A stretch of 64,000 nucleotides of DNA. It comes from Lyophyllum atratum (lineage: Eukaryota > Basidiomycota > Agaricomycetes > Agaricales > Lyophyllaceae). The stretch lies in contig JACGCN010000010.1 of assembly GCA_014905825.1 (NCBI GenBank), forward strand, positions 1,116,001 to 1,180,000. The letters run 5' to 3'. The notes beneath the pieces were generated by a model, which worked only from the letters and a program-made list of their open reading frames with translations, was not told where the DNA came from and searched no databases. Of the stretch, positions 37,722-48,444 are shown piece by piece; within the stretch, counting starts at the first letter, position 1; each line of letters opens with the position of its first letter. The position numbers and the translations under genes were made by a program.

Positions 37722-38468
37722 ATGCCCTCTCACTTGCCCCACAACACCCACACAATGCACAGAGCGAAGAGAATGCGCCGCAGTGCCACCTCGGTTATGG
37801 CGGGCGCCTTTGATGTCCGCCCACCCCGCGACGTTTTGACAAGTTTGTTAAATGGTGTGCCGCCCTATATTCTGGTGGAAAAGGATGAGGAGGAGAGGAA
37901 GGCGAGGAAGAGGGAAAAGAAGGAGCGAGATCGCGAGAGGAAAAAGGAGAAGGCGGCGCTAAAGGCACAGAGTGCTTTGTTACACGAGGCCGGATACAAC
38001 GCGACGCCAGATACATCTTGTCCAGGTCCAAAGCTGGTCATACCGCCCGCGCAGTCTTCAGGAGCCGCCTCGTCGTTCTGGCGAGCCAAAGCACGACCCA
38101 CGATTCACATCCCGACGATTCAGCGTTCGGTGTCCGTCACGCCGCCACCCAGCACGCCACCCATGCTGTTACCATCAACTCCTGCCTCGACGCCTGGGCC
38201 ATCTAATTCCTCTAGCACCTCTCGCTTCTCCTCTAAGCGCCCGCATACCCCAGATGATTATGACGATTTCGACGAACCGTGCAGTTCCACAGCTCCCCGG
38301 AGGAAACGACAAGCTGCGAAAAAAGGTTGGAAGGGTTGGGTTGAGGGATCTCCACCGCCATCGGAGAAGCTTATAAATCTCGACGCTGTACCCGTACTTC
38401 AAGAGAGGAGAACGAGGAGCGGGAAGAATTTTGACGCTATCGGGGTTGGCAAGGATGGTTGGGTCTAG
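37722..38468 (+). CDS. Basic, disordered protein of unknown function, 248 aa
   Basis: Not recognised. One continuous frame of 248 codons from ATG 37722 (a second ATG at 37755 is equally possible). Residues 40-60 hold a conserved-looking patch, DVLTSLLNGVPPYILVEKDEEE, followed by a strongly charged helix of alternating Lys, Arg and Glu (65-90) that could be a coiled coil or nuclear signal. The middle is Pro/Ser/Thr-rich. A bipartite basic cluster (RRKRQAAKK) at ~200 suggests nuclear entry, and the end reads RTRSGKNFDAIGVGKDGWV. Composition and the defined C-terminus support a real gene; function unknown. Confidence 0.6.
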   Translation: MPSHLPHNTHTMHRAKRMRRSATSVMAGAFDVRPPRDVLTSLLNGVPPYILVEKDEEERKARKREKKERDRERKKEKAALKAQSALLHEAGYNATPDTSCPGPKLVIPPAQSSGAASSFWRAKARPTIHIPTIQRSVSVTPPPSTPPMLLPSTPASTPGPSNSSSTSRFSSKRPHTPDDYDDFDEPCSSTAPRRKRQAAKKGWKGWVEGSPPPSEKLINLDAVPVLQERRTRSGKNFDAIGVGKDGWV

Positions 38469-39441
38469 TCGTGAGTGGCACATCTTAAATTCTAACGGTT
38501 GGATATTTACGAAACCTCGGCAGTCAGATATTGATATATGTGGGAGGTCACTGACGACGCCGCACCGGCTTACGATCAGTTTTGCGCTCGTCGTGGTGGA
38601 CGACGCCGACCCCGATATGACACCGCGGTTCCCTAGTCGACATGCTTTCTTTGTTTCCTTTCCTTGGTCGCATCGATTCTTATCAGACGCTTTTCCTTTC
38701 TCGACTCATCCGTCTCTGTCCAGGTTTTCTTGTGTCCCTGTATTATCCATCCACCCATACACTCACTAAAGTACATGAGGAAGTTACCCAGCTCTGTTCA
38801 ACAGTAATCTAACTTTCTATTTAAGATATAGTCCTGCCAGTTAAAACTTCCTTCCCATCGCTTACGCTCTCTTTTATCTTCGACTCTGTAAAAAATTTCA
38901 AGGAGGTGGATCGATGCTCATTAGACGGAACTTTTTTTTCACGATCGACGATCGATCACAATGCCCTCAAACGACGGCAAGGTAGCTTGTATCGACCACA
39001 TGGATGGCAGCATCTCGGTGTTGCTAAAACTGTCAGCTAGCCATATTATAGTCAGTGGGCAGTTATCATAGGTAATTGCGCCCGATCATTGATCATCCCT
39101 AAGCCTTACAGAGCAATACTATTATTTTTAGTCAATCGTCCTCAAGGAATCAGAACCAACTCGAACGTCTCGCAACCCCGTCTGAGAGCTGCGAATACCT
39201 GGTACTTTACGTGCAATGGCATTCGGGTATTTAATGCCGACCATCTACCCCGAATGGGGACCCAATATAAGTGTATTTGACGTCTCCAATGAACATGTGG
39301 TACTCTGACTACTTGTGCACCTCAAGGACTAACTGATAGTAGCAAGAACCACAAAAATTACATTCCAGTCGATACGACCACCCACATCATCCCACGACGC
39401 TATCCCGAAAGTAATTACAGGACTAGTGTATCAGAAACATC
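38469..39441. other. Intergenic, 3' flanks
   Basis: 973 nt between two convergent genes. Nothing found beyond T-rich tracts expected of 3' regions. Confidence 0.5.
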
Positions 39442-42400
39442 TCATCCAGCAAACCTTTCGGGATGTTCCGATATAGGCGTATTCGCCATCGCGGGACTGA
39501 AACTGGGAGACATACAGCCCGCGGCACCATCTCCATACGCGTCCTTTAGTTTCCGCCAGATAACCTGGAAGCTCGACACCGAGCCCTTCTCGTATGCCAT
39601 GAAAATCGCGCACGCACTGCCCGGCGGGAACTCGAAGTCCGGTGAGGGACTTGATGGCATCGGAGTCGTGTGGCTCCTGCTGTTCATCAAAATGCTGTTT
39701 CGAGTCCGCGGAATCGGTATACCCCCTACGCCGGCATTACTTGCGGAGTGGATGCTCTGATTCGGTCCAGGGGCACTGAGAAAGTCGCGATTGTAAGGTT
39801 GACCGGCCATCGCGAAGGATGGATTATTATCTTGAGTTGGTGCGACGTAGAATTCGATTCTGAACCGCATGTGCTTGAGGCTGAAGGCCGTGCGCGTGCC
39901 GCTAGGATCCTCGACTCGACACCTGAGAGGCCCAGTGCAGTCTACGGGTCCCATCCCTCTATCGAAGCCGCCGCCTTCAACAATGATGCCCTGTGCTTCA
40001 AGAAGCCGCCCTACGTCTGCGCGGGTCCGATAAACATCTTCCTGAGAGTAGAGGATTCCGCCATGACTATTCGCGTGGTTCTTCCAGCTAAAGAGGTTCG
40101 AGAACCAACCCTTGAACTCCCCAACGACGGGCGAAGTAATAAGTCGGCTGGTTGATGTGGGAGAAAAAACGGGCGAGGCGATTGACATCGGCGACCCAAG
40201 CACTGTTGATCGCTTGTGTTGATTGAGATTACGGAAATCGAGCGTAGGCGCTATATAATAAATCATATCAGGTCGTGAAAAAATTTGGGTCCATGAAAAG
40301 CACTCACGCCGAGACTTTTTTTCCTTCTCCCTTTTCCCCTTGACGACGGAGGAGGCGTCGCGTGTGTTCGTGACGTTCCCCATGGCCCTACCCGCCTCCC
40401 GACCCATACCCAAACCGATGCCCCGTCCCTTATGTTCATCCGAATCTACGTGACTCCAGCTCTCATCTCCTACGTTCTGATTCTCCTTATCGCCTCGCTC
40501 CTGGGCTGGGCCAACCACGCGATGCGCATGGGTCGCGGCAGGATCCCACGAAATAGATAAGGTCCGCGGATTGGGGGCGACGTCTGGGTCGGGAGAAGGA
40601 GCGGGCACGGGGACGGCGGCGTCGATCTCCATGTCCATTAATACTTTCGAGATTTTCTGTTCCGCAGCGAACATCTCAACCATCATATCCATTTCTAGCG
40701 CAGGCTTCGGCGGCGAGACAGGTACAGGCGCATATATTGTGGGAGTCGGAGTCGGGGAAGAAGAGGGAGTCGGGATGGCGGCCATAGGGAGTTCTGATTG
40801 GCAGGAAGATGGGTTAGGAGAGAGCACGAACATACTTGACCTTTGCGCTGGGGAAACGCCCGTCGTGGACTTAGGGCGCTGCTGGTCAATGATGTCCTGC
40901 GCCTGAAGGTGCCGAGGAAACTGCACGCTTGAGATGTTCTTATCTGGAGGGGGATGAGAGTATGTGTATCCACGCCGCGAGGGCGGAGGCCGGGGGCCGC
41001 CGCGTCCAACGCCACTCGACATCGTAGCCTTCGGGGAGTTAAGAGAAGACTTGAAATTTCGGTCGTCCAGAACATGACCTTGCGCTCGCCACAAATCCAT
41101 ACCGGTTCTTCCTGTTGGGTGAATAGGAGCGCGGGGTCCAGCTGGAGACGAGGCCCTATCTCTTGATGATGAGCTACTGCTAGCAGATCCAACGCGTCGC
41201 AAGACAGGAGGACCCAGACCAGAGATCGCCATAGCCGCTGGAGAACGAGCCCGCGAAGGGGCAGGAGCCTCGACGGCGAGCATGCTGTTTCTGTTTCCGG
41301 CGTATCTCTTGTTCGCGCTAGATAAGTCGAGCTCCCACCCCAGGTTGAACTTCATGCTTCCGATGTCGAGCTTGGTTTCAAGTTGGCCGTGGTTCCTTGT
41401 TTCCTCAAAGCTGTTGCGAAGCGAGTCCTCTCTGTATCGCGAGAGGAGGAAGTAGAATGCTTTGGCATGAACGCCATGGCCCGCAGGAGAGCATAGATCT
41501 CTTTTGATAGAGTCGCCTTTTGGGTCGGTATGGCGACCCCAGATTACGCGCAACGAGGCCAAGAGTTCGGGGTCAATCAGAGAGGGAGACGCGATGGGAC
41601 GGGCGAGGGTGCTTGGAGAGGGCGGCAGCCGCATTATGGCTAGTTCAGCGGCCTGTTGCTCGGCAGATACCGGTGTCGGCGGCGGTGAGTGAAGCCAAGG
41701 ATGAGAAAGAATCTCTGGTATCTGAAGGAGACTGAACATCAGGTATAACGCTTTAAAATGACGACTCATACCGTGATCCGTTTTTCGACGTCAACGACTA
41801 ACATCTTCCCAAGTAAATCTTTGGCGAGGGGGTCGATCCACGCTGGCATGTCATATTTTCCGCTCTTGACTTTTCCTAGAAGGATCCTCACGTTCTTGTC
41901 GTCGAAAGGAAGTCTACCAGTAAGCAAAGCGTAGAGTATGACACCGCAGCTCCAGATGTCCGTCGCGTTTCCCTTGTAACTCTGTCCGTTCACGATTTCA
42001 GGGCTAGCGTAATGAGGCGATCCGCAGCTAGTTTCCAGTTGAAGAGAAGGGGGAGCGAATGCGGCCATGCCCCAGTCAGCGATTTTAACGAGCGGAGGAG
42101 ATATAGAGGCGAGGAGAATGTTTTCAGGCTTCAAGTCTCGATGGATGATAGAGAATGTGTGTGCGTAGTTAAGTCCATAGACGATTTGTTTGAAGAAGGC
42201 CAATGCTTCTGCAGGGGGGAGACGACCACGGTTGACTAGAAAATCAAAAAGTTCTCCGCCTTCGACGTATTCCAGTACGAGAAAGAGTTCCTTATCGCCT
42301 TCATAGACGTCGTATATTCGCATTATATTTGGATGGTTCATAAGTTTCATCATCGTGATTTCCCTGTCGATTCCAAGGCGCTGCTTATCAGTTTTCGCCT

Positions 42401-42686
42401 GTTGTGTGGCTAGTGATGTACGAGAGCTGACGAGAGGCGCTACTGGTAGGATCTTGATTGCAGCGAGCTGACCTGTCAGGCGGTGCTTGGCGATTTTGAC
42501 GCGGCCTGAGGCTCCCTTTCCCACACACTCTCCCAGAATCCACGGACCGATGCTCTTCGGATCGGTCGGAAGGTCGAAGGCGCCAACGCCGCCCGCAGCT
42601 GCGGTCTCCTTCGCCCAGCGGGTTCCAAGCGGTGCTGTGTACTTGATGGGGGGAGCGCGAGGCGGGCTAGAGGATATACCTGGCAT
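39442..42686 (-). CDS. GIN4/HSL1-like Ser/Thr kinase (CAMKL), 3 exons, 1045 aa
   Basis: Kinase of the Nim1/Gin4/Hsl1 group, which in yeasts sits at the bud neck or cortex and inhibits Wee1. Exons 42686..41772, 41721..40308, 40250..39442; phases agree. The kinase domain covers about 47-315: Gly loop GKGASGRV, Lys K78 in AAIK, HRDLKPEN with D184, CGSPHYASPE activation end. The magnesium motif reads D204-W205-G206 instead of DFG. After a short linker (ILSHPWLHSPPP) the rest is Pro/Ser-rich and ends in a KA1-like fold (KHMRFRIEFY ... SSFQVIWRKLKDAYGD), the membrane-binding module of this group. Intron 2 is 57 nt, in frame and without stops, so a single-exon reading would add 19 spurious residues. 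Divergent from the PPR-like gene, 232 nt apart. Confidence 0.88.
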
Positions 42687-42918
42687 ATTAGGGGTCTAGT
42701 AGAGTATAATAATTATAGATAGTATAGTCTTGTATTAGGCGAGGTGCTCGACCAGCGGACAGCGACGTAGGGGTAGTGGATGTTGACAAGAGAAAGTCAG
42801 AGCGCGGCCGTCCCGCGTACAGACGTGAATTGACACGTGAGGTGACACGCAACAGTGACGTGACACAATTTTGAGGTTGCCGCCGACATCCGTGAAACGC
42901 AGAGCAGGCTGGCCGTGG

Positions 42919-45711
42919 ATGCTGTCTGCCTCATGGCTCTCCGCTGGACATATCCAACCCAGGTGGGCCATTATATCCAGAACCCTCTCTCATTCGTCTT
43001 CTAGATCAACCTCTGCCACGCTGGGACTCTATGTCTCGTCTCGCACCACGGTTACTCCGAAGGAAGTCGCGGTCGATGTACAGGCGACTGTGTGCGACCC
43101 ATTCGTGTTTGAAGACCCGACGGAAGACTATGCCAATGTCCTTCGCGAGGCACCTGCACGATCCCCATCTACCCTGAGCCTCATCCAGGCAAGGCTACCC
43201 CCACGATTATCTCCACCATCCCCTAGTGACACGTCGATATTTGAAGACCCAGCGGCCTTGGACTATACATCATTCACTGTTTCTCGAAACTACACCCCAT
43301 CTTCACTCCTTCAAACGTTTTCGAAACTCGTGTTCGCCAAAAGGTTCGATGAAGCGTACGACTTGCTCGTGGAAATCCAAAGTTCGGAAATAGAAATACC
43401 GTCTTCCCATATATGGGAATTCCCTGCCCAGGCTGCTATCGCCACCCCTTCGCCCGGATGCTCCTCCTTAGAGGATCGGATATCTAGATTCACAGTCTGG
43501 TTCAATCTGGTACCCCCGAAACATTTAGAAGATTTTCGTCGTCGATTCCTACGGAGCCGCAAGCTCATCTTCCATGCCGTGCACGCAAATATACCGCTTT
43601 CCATCCGATTTTCCCTTCTTTTGGCCTCCAAAGGCTATGCAGCGACTATCAGTTCCGACGCAATACCTTTCATCATGCGCTTTGCCCCTCCACAAATCAG
43701 CCTTCAATTCGTGAACGATTTCGAGAAAGCAGACATGGACTACGTCACCAAAGTCTCTCGCTCACCTGTTTCCATTGCCCGGAGACAGGCTACGTTGTTG
43801 GGTACCTATGTTCGAGGGCCAGCTGTGGAGGTTTTAGCGCGGGCGAATCTCCTGGAGGAGGCGGTTTCACTTCTTCCTGGCCCCACAAGCCCTACATTCA
43901 GATTACCAATTCGGACGTACGACCTTCTTCTTTCGCGCCTTAGACAGTCAAAGAGACCTGACGTCTCCAAGCACATTCCTCATGTCGAAAAACTCCGTCA
44001 GCACCCTACATACTCCATACCCTTTGGTGCGGGAAGGCCCGCCAAATACAATCCGCATGAGGCTGATGAATGGAATATCGGCGAAGTAAATTCAGTCGAG
44101 ATAGAGGCATTGGAAAGGGAAGTCAACCCGGATTCAGAAAGGTATATCGGGGAGGAACTTGCAGAGGAACTCCAGCTGCTAATCAACGCCGTTCAATCTT
44201 TGCCCGACTTCCCTCCACAATTCAACCTCGTCACATTCATACGGAAATATTTGGACACAGGCAGGACAGCTGCAATCACCCGACTCCGGCGGCTGGCACT
44301 AGACTCCAATGTATCGTGCGGTGCTTTGTTTCTCCAGGCGGAAATGACGTACTACCTCGAGCAGGATTTGCCTATGCTTGTTGTCAAAACGTTTTCCGAC
44401 CATTTCTTCTTGTCAGGCGTCCCTCAGGATGAAGTCATCGCTGCTCTCACCCAATTCAAACATGATCGATCCGGTGACGACACCAAAAACGATCATCCAG
44501 CCTTCGCTACTATGCAGACAAAAAGTAGGCGCAAGATTTGGCCTGCCCGTACCCACGGCGACCTGGTCTGGCAGGCTCTTGTGAAGCTTACGACTACGGA
44601 AGAGAGCGTCGAACGATTGTATCAGAGCCTTCTCCAGTTTTTATCCCTAAATGCCGACAGCACCTCTACGGACACGTCCTTCCTCAGGTCCCCCAACTGG
44701 CCCGAAGTCAAAGTTGGGCCCGCAGTTTTCACGCCGTTCATCCAGCGGCTGATATCCGAGGAGCACCCACACCGGTGCCCTGAATTTGTACGCGATATGA
44801 TGAAGTTCGGCATCACCCCCACCGTGCACCACTTCACGCAGCTCGGTGGCTTTTATGCGAGAACTGGCGATGTACAGCGGACGTTCATGGTGATGGACAC
44901 CCTAGAGATGCAGCACCCGATAGATGAACCAGAATCCATGCTGACGAAGCGAGTGAGAGGATGGAGGAAGGGCGAAGAAGTCCCACGTCCAGACGTCATC
45001 TTCTATACGAGTCTCCTCCGTGGGTTCATCATGTCGAAACGCCCGGCTGACGCGCTGGAAGTCAATCGGCGATTCAGAATGCGATATATCTATGCTCGTG
45101 GACAACACCCGCCTCTAGATGATGTTTACGCCGATTTGCGGCGTTTGCAGCAGGACATTAATAACCAGGTATGTCTTATATTGCCTCGTGCTCGGGCGCT
45201 GGGCGCTGATAATTCATCTCGCAGACCACTCAATGGCAGAAGCGAGGCGGCGGGCTTGCTTAATGTATCAAGACGTCAACTTCGGTGAGCGGCGTCAATG
45301 CCCCCGAAGTATCAATAACGCCAACAATGCCTCGTTTCAGTGCCTGCCCTCGTGTGCACGGCGCACGCCCAGCCATCTCCCATCGCTATAAACAACCGCA
45401 TCATTCTCTTCGTCTACCTCATGACCTCGCCCAGTTCCCACACGCGTAGTGGAGTCCATGAGAAGCACGATATCTCTACATGGGCCTTCGGAGGTGGAGG
45501 TGGAGGTGAGAACTTGGAAGATACCATTCAGAGTTGGGGCGCCAATCGGACGGTGACTGGGCTCTTCCGCTCGCTCCTCCGAGATTCCCAGTTCGTTCTC
45601 GGACGGCTACTGGTGAGATTTGGGGAGGAAAATATGGGGTATCGAGCTGCGCGTTGCTTGGTAAACCCACTTCCTAGAGGTGGTCGGGGGACGGGGGATC
45701 ACAGGACATGA
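42919..45711 (+). CDS. Probable mitochondrial PPR-like protein, 3 exons, ~894 aa
   Basis: Start ATG 42919 (the frame continues upstream only via TTG). The N-terminus (WLSAGHIQPRWAIISRTLSHSSSRS) looks like a mitochondrial presequence. The body is helical, with pairs such as SSLLQTFSKLVFAKRFDEAYDLLVE and TVHHFTQLGGFYARTGDVQRTFMVMDTLE that match the pentatricopeptide two-helix pattern; the family itself is uncharacterised in basidiomycetes. Exon 1 ends at a double donor GTATGTC (45169 or 45173). The first, consensus choice gives 12 more codons and a stop at 45263 (762 aa). The second, 4 nt on, keeps the frame of exon 2 (45225..45284) and exon 3 (45341..45711), whose product (SGVHEKHDISTW ... ARCLVNPLPR) looks conserved, giving 894 aa. 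I prefer the long form. Confidence 0.65.
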
Positions 45712-48444
45712 AGAGGGTACTTAGTTTCACAGACTTTCGTCAATGGTGGGAATAATATAGAGTTAAATACCCCATTTCTTCTGCACCTTTCTAAGGACCC
45801 GTCTTGAGTGGGAGGCTCTGGCCAATAGGGAGTCGAAGGGAAGTCGAACTTACATGCACCCTTATCGGAGGTGGTCACGGAACAAGTGAACGGAGCAATT
45901 CAAAGACACCTCGTGGGCATTCTTCTGTCTTAGAGCAAATACCCCATTTCCTCGAGTTCACCAGTAGTATATGAAGGGTGGGCACCCATGCTTCTCGCTG
46001 ATAGAGTGCTCGCAGCGTTAAGGCGAATCACCCGGAGGTAGTGGCGCGCCAAGTGAAAGAGAAAACCCTATAGGTTTCCCTCCGTTGAATGTGGGAACAG
46101 GCACCAAATTCCCCTCTTCCTATAGTCACTAATGAACCATATCTAGAGGGTGCTTCTTGCCGAAAAGGCATATGCAGCGATAGGGCCAGTGCCCCGGAAA
46201 TGGTCGCGGGATGAGTGAAAAAGGGAATATCTCAGATTCTGCATCCTAACATATGGTCAATTCCCTGCAATTCGCCAGGGATGCATACCGGATGAATACT
46301 TCTTGCTGATGGAGCTTACCGGCGGTAGGGAGGGCAAAGGGTCCACGAGGGTACTGGCGTCAAGTGTGCTTCCATTTTCTAGGCCAATTCAGTCACAACT
46401 GACAGAAGACAAACGGAGCGAGAGATACTTCGCAAAGTATTAATTTTCTCGATGACTAAAATAGTACAAGTCAGTGGCATTAACCCATAACCCAGAGGAA
46501 ATTAAAACCTAGCTAACGTCCCTTGGCAGCAGATCCACTCCCACCATGACGCGGAGAGTACTTGTATTAAATAATGTTAATCTAGCGTCGATGTCATGTG
46601 CATGAGCGGTCTTTCGGTTTTCCCGGTCAATAATTTGTGTCGGATACAGTCTAGCCGGGAAACCTACCTGTTTGACGAGGAGGGAAAGCATGGCCTTTGC
46701 TGGGATGAATAACAGGCCGCAGTCGCAATTTTCAAGCGTTGACTCGAGAAACGAGCCCTGCCATCATCGGAGCTATTTTAAGCAGCGACAGCCTCGTGCC
46801 TATGAATAAATAGATACACTTTCTGCGCCACCAAAAAAAATGAAAACCTCATTGAATCGGAATGGTCCTGTCAACGACTAGCCAATGAAGGTTGTCTCAG
46901 AGTTTTCCATAGACATTTATTCGACGTTAACGGCGTACAGAGAACCGCAGAACCTAAGCCTTGGAGGAAGCTTAGACTGGAGACAACCCTAGACAACCTC
47001 GGAACAGGGAGCGTGATGATGATCAAGTAAAGGCTGGCCTATCCCCGAATAACATATTCTAAGTCAGCACTGGCAATGTACTGCCATGAAGGATTGGCTA
47101 ACGTTAAGCTATCCGAGCCTCATGGTTGGCCGCCACATGGGTGATCTACGCGGTCTCCGCCTGCCGAAAGACCACTTCAACGGGTGGGGCCAAGTCTCGG
47201 GCCAGATCCCCGTAAAGAGGAATGGAATAACATCGGAAGACATCTTGGGCCGAAAAACTGGGGATATAAATCTACAGGACGCTGATCGGTGCGGAGCGAG
47301 TAGACGGAGCAGATCTACGAGTGAGAGGAGCGGGTCGAGAGAAGCTATGCAAAACCCGTGGTCGATCTGGTATGATGGTTGTTGCCGTGGCAAACTGAGG
47401 TAGGGGCGAGACTCAACGAGGTGTATCGACGTCACGTTCCGTACAACGAGGCAACCACGAGGCAAGGCTGGACCTAATTTGGAGTCATAGTGGCTATGGC
47501 CACGTCCTCGTTCTGCTGTGGAATGCCATTGTGCGTGACATAAGTATATGCAATTCGGGAAAGTGGGCGGTTCATTGTTCACGATCTCCACATTGGAAAG
47601 ATTATACAGATCTCGGCCACATTAGGCTCTGGAAATCGATAGAGTTGAGTCAGACAAATTTTTCATGACGGCTGCCTCCGGTAGAACCGCATACTGTCGA
47701 AGAGAAACGCACCCGCAGTAGCGAAGTCCTACAAGTATGTTCTCGCACGTACAAGGGAAACTTCCAGGATGTTCGGGGGGGCTTCCCAATGTGATCGATC
47801 TGAAAAGTTGCGATCATTTCAACATACACCCTTTCCCTAATAACAATGGGGCACATCCAGTAAAGTATGGGATAACGGCCAATAACGAAAGCCAAGCCAC
47901 AGCAAACAAGTAGATGCCTAAGCCTGAGCAGATGCCAAGAGAGATATCCCCAGCTAGAAGATGCCGCAGGTTCATACCAGTAGGACGGCGTCGAAATAAT
48001 TACGAAGCCGGGTCGGAAAATAGTTGGAGCTCCATGTCTTTCTCAAAATCCAGCCCTGATGACTGTCCAACGAAGGAGACATATCCTTGGGGCGGCATAG
48101 GAGCACGAAGTGTCCAACACCGGAAATTAACAAAATATCGAGCCGACACAGCCCAGATATTTGAAAGACGCAGGAGGAGTTGAAAGCAGATGAGAGATAC
48201 GAGGATCAGATGAGGTGTGGGAACTGATATTTGTAATTATTTTGGGCCTTCATCCCGGCCAAATGGGTTTCAGGTACCCGTTGAGGACAGCCACAATCGT
48301 CGGAACCAAAACTTACCTTCAGCATTGGAGTCAACACCAAACTGCGCCTTCGGATGACTATAAAATGGACAGGCCTCTTTTCAATATCTTCGTGTTTGAT
48401 CCGCTTAGACACCAGGCACTGTGGCCTTCTCGAGCCCGACGTCG
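45712..48444. other. Intergenic with decayed tandem repeat
   Basis: 2.7 kb with no supported gene. The first part, 45,740-46,390, is a diverged tandem repeat (listed separately). Frames at 47,086-47,591 on both strands have no domain signal. Confidence 0.4.
45740..46390. repeat. Degenerate ~150-170-bp tandem repeat, about 4 copies
   Basis: Blocks recur in order: a CCCCATTTC-like element (about 45768, 45939, then degenerate near 46105 and 46260), a CTTGCTGATGGAG-like element, and a GGTCGCGGGA/CAAGTGAA element (about 45873, 46045, 46201, 46355). Spacing shrinks from ~170 to ~150. Similarity is partial, so boundaries are approximate. Confidence 0.5.
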
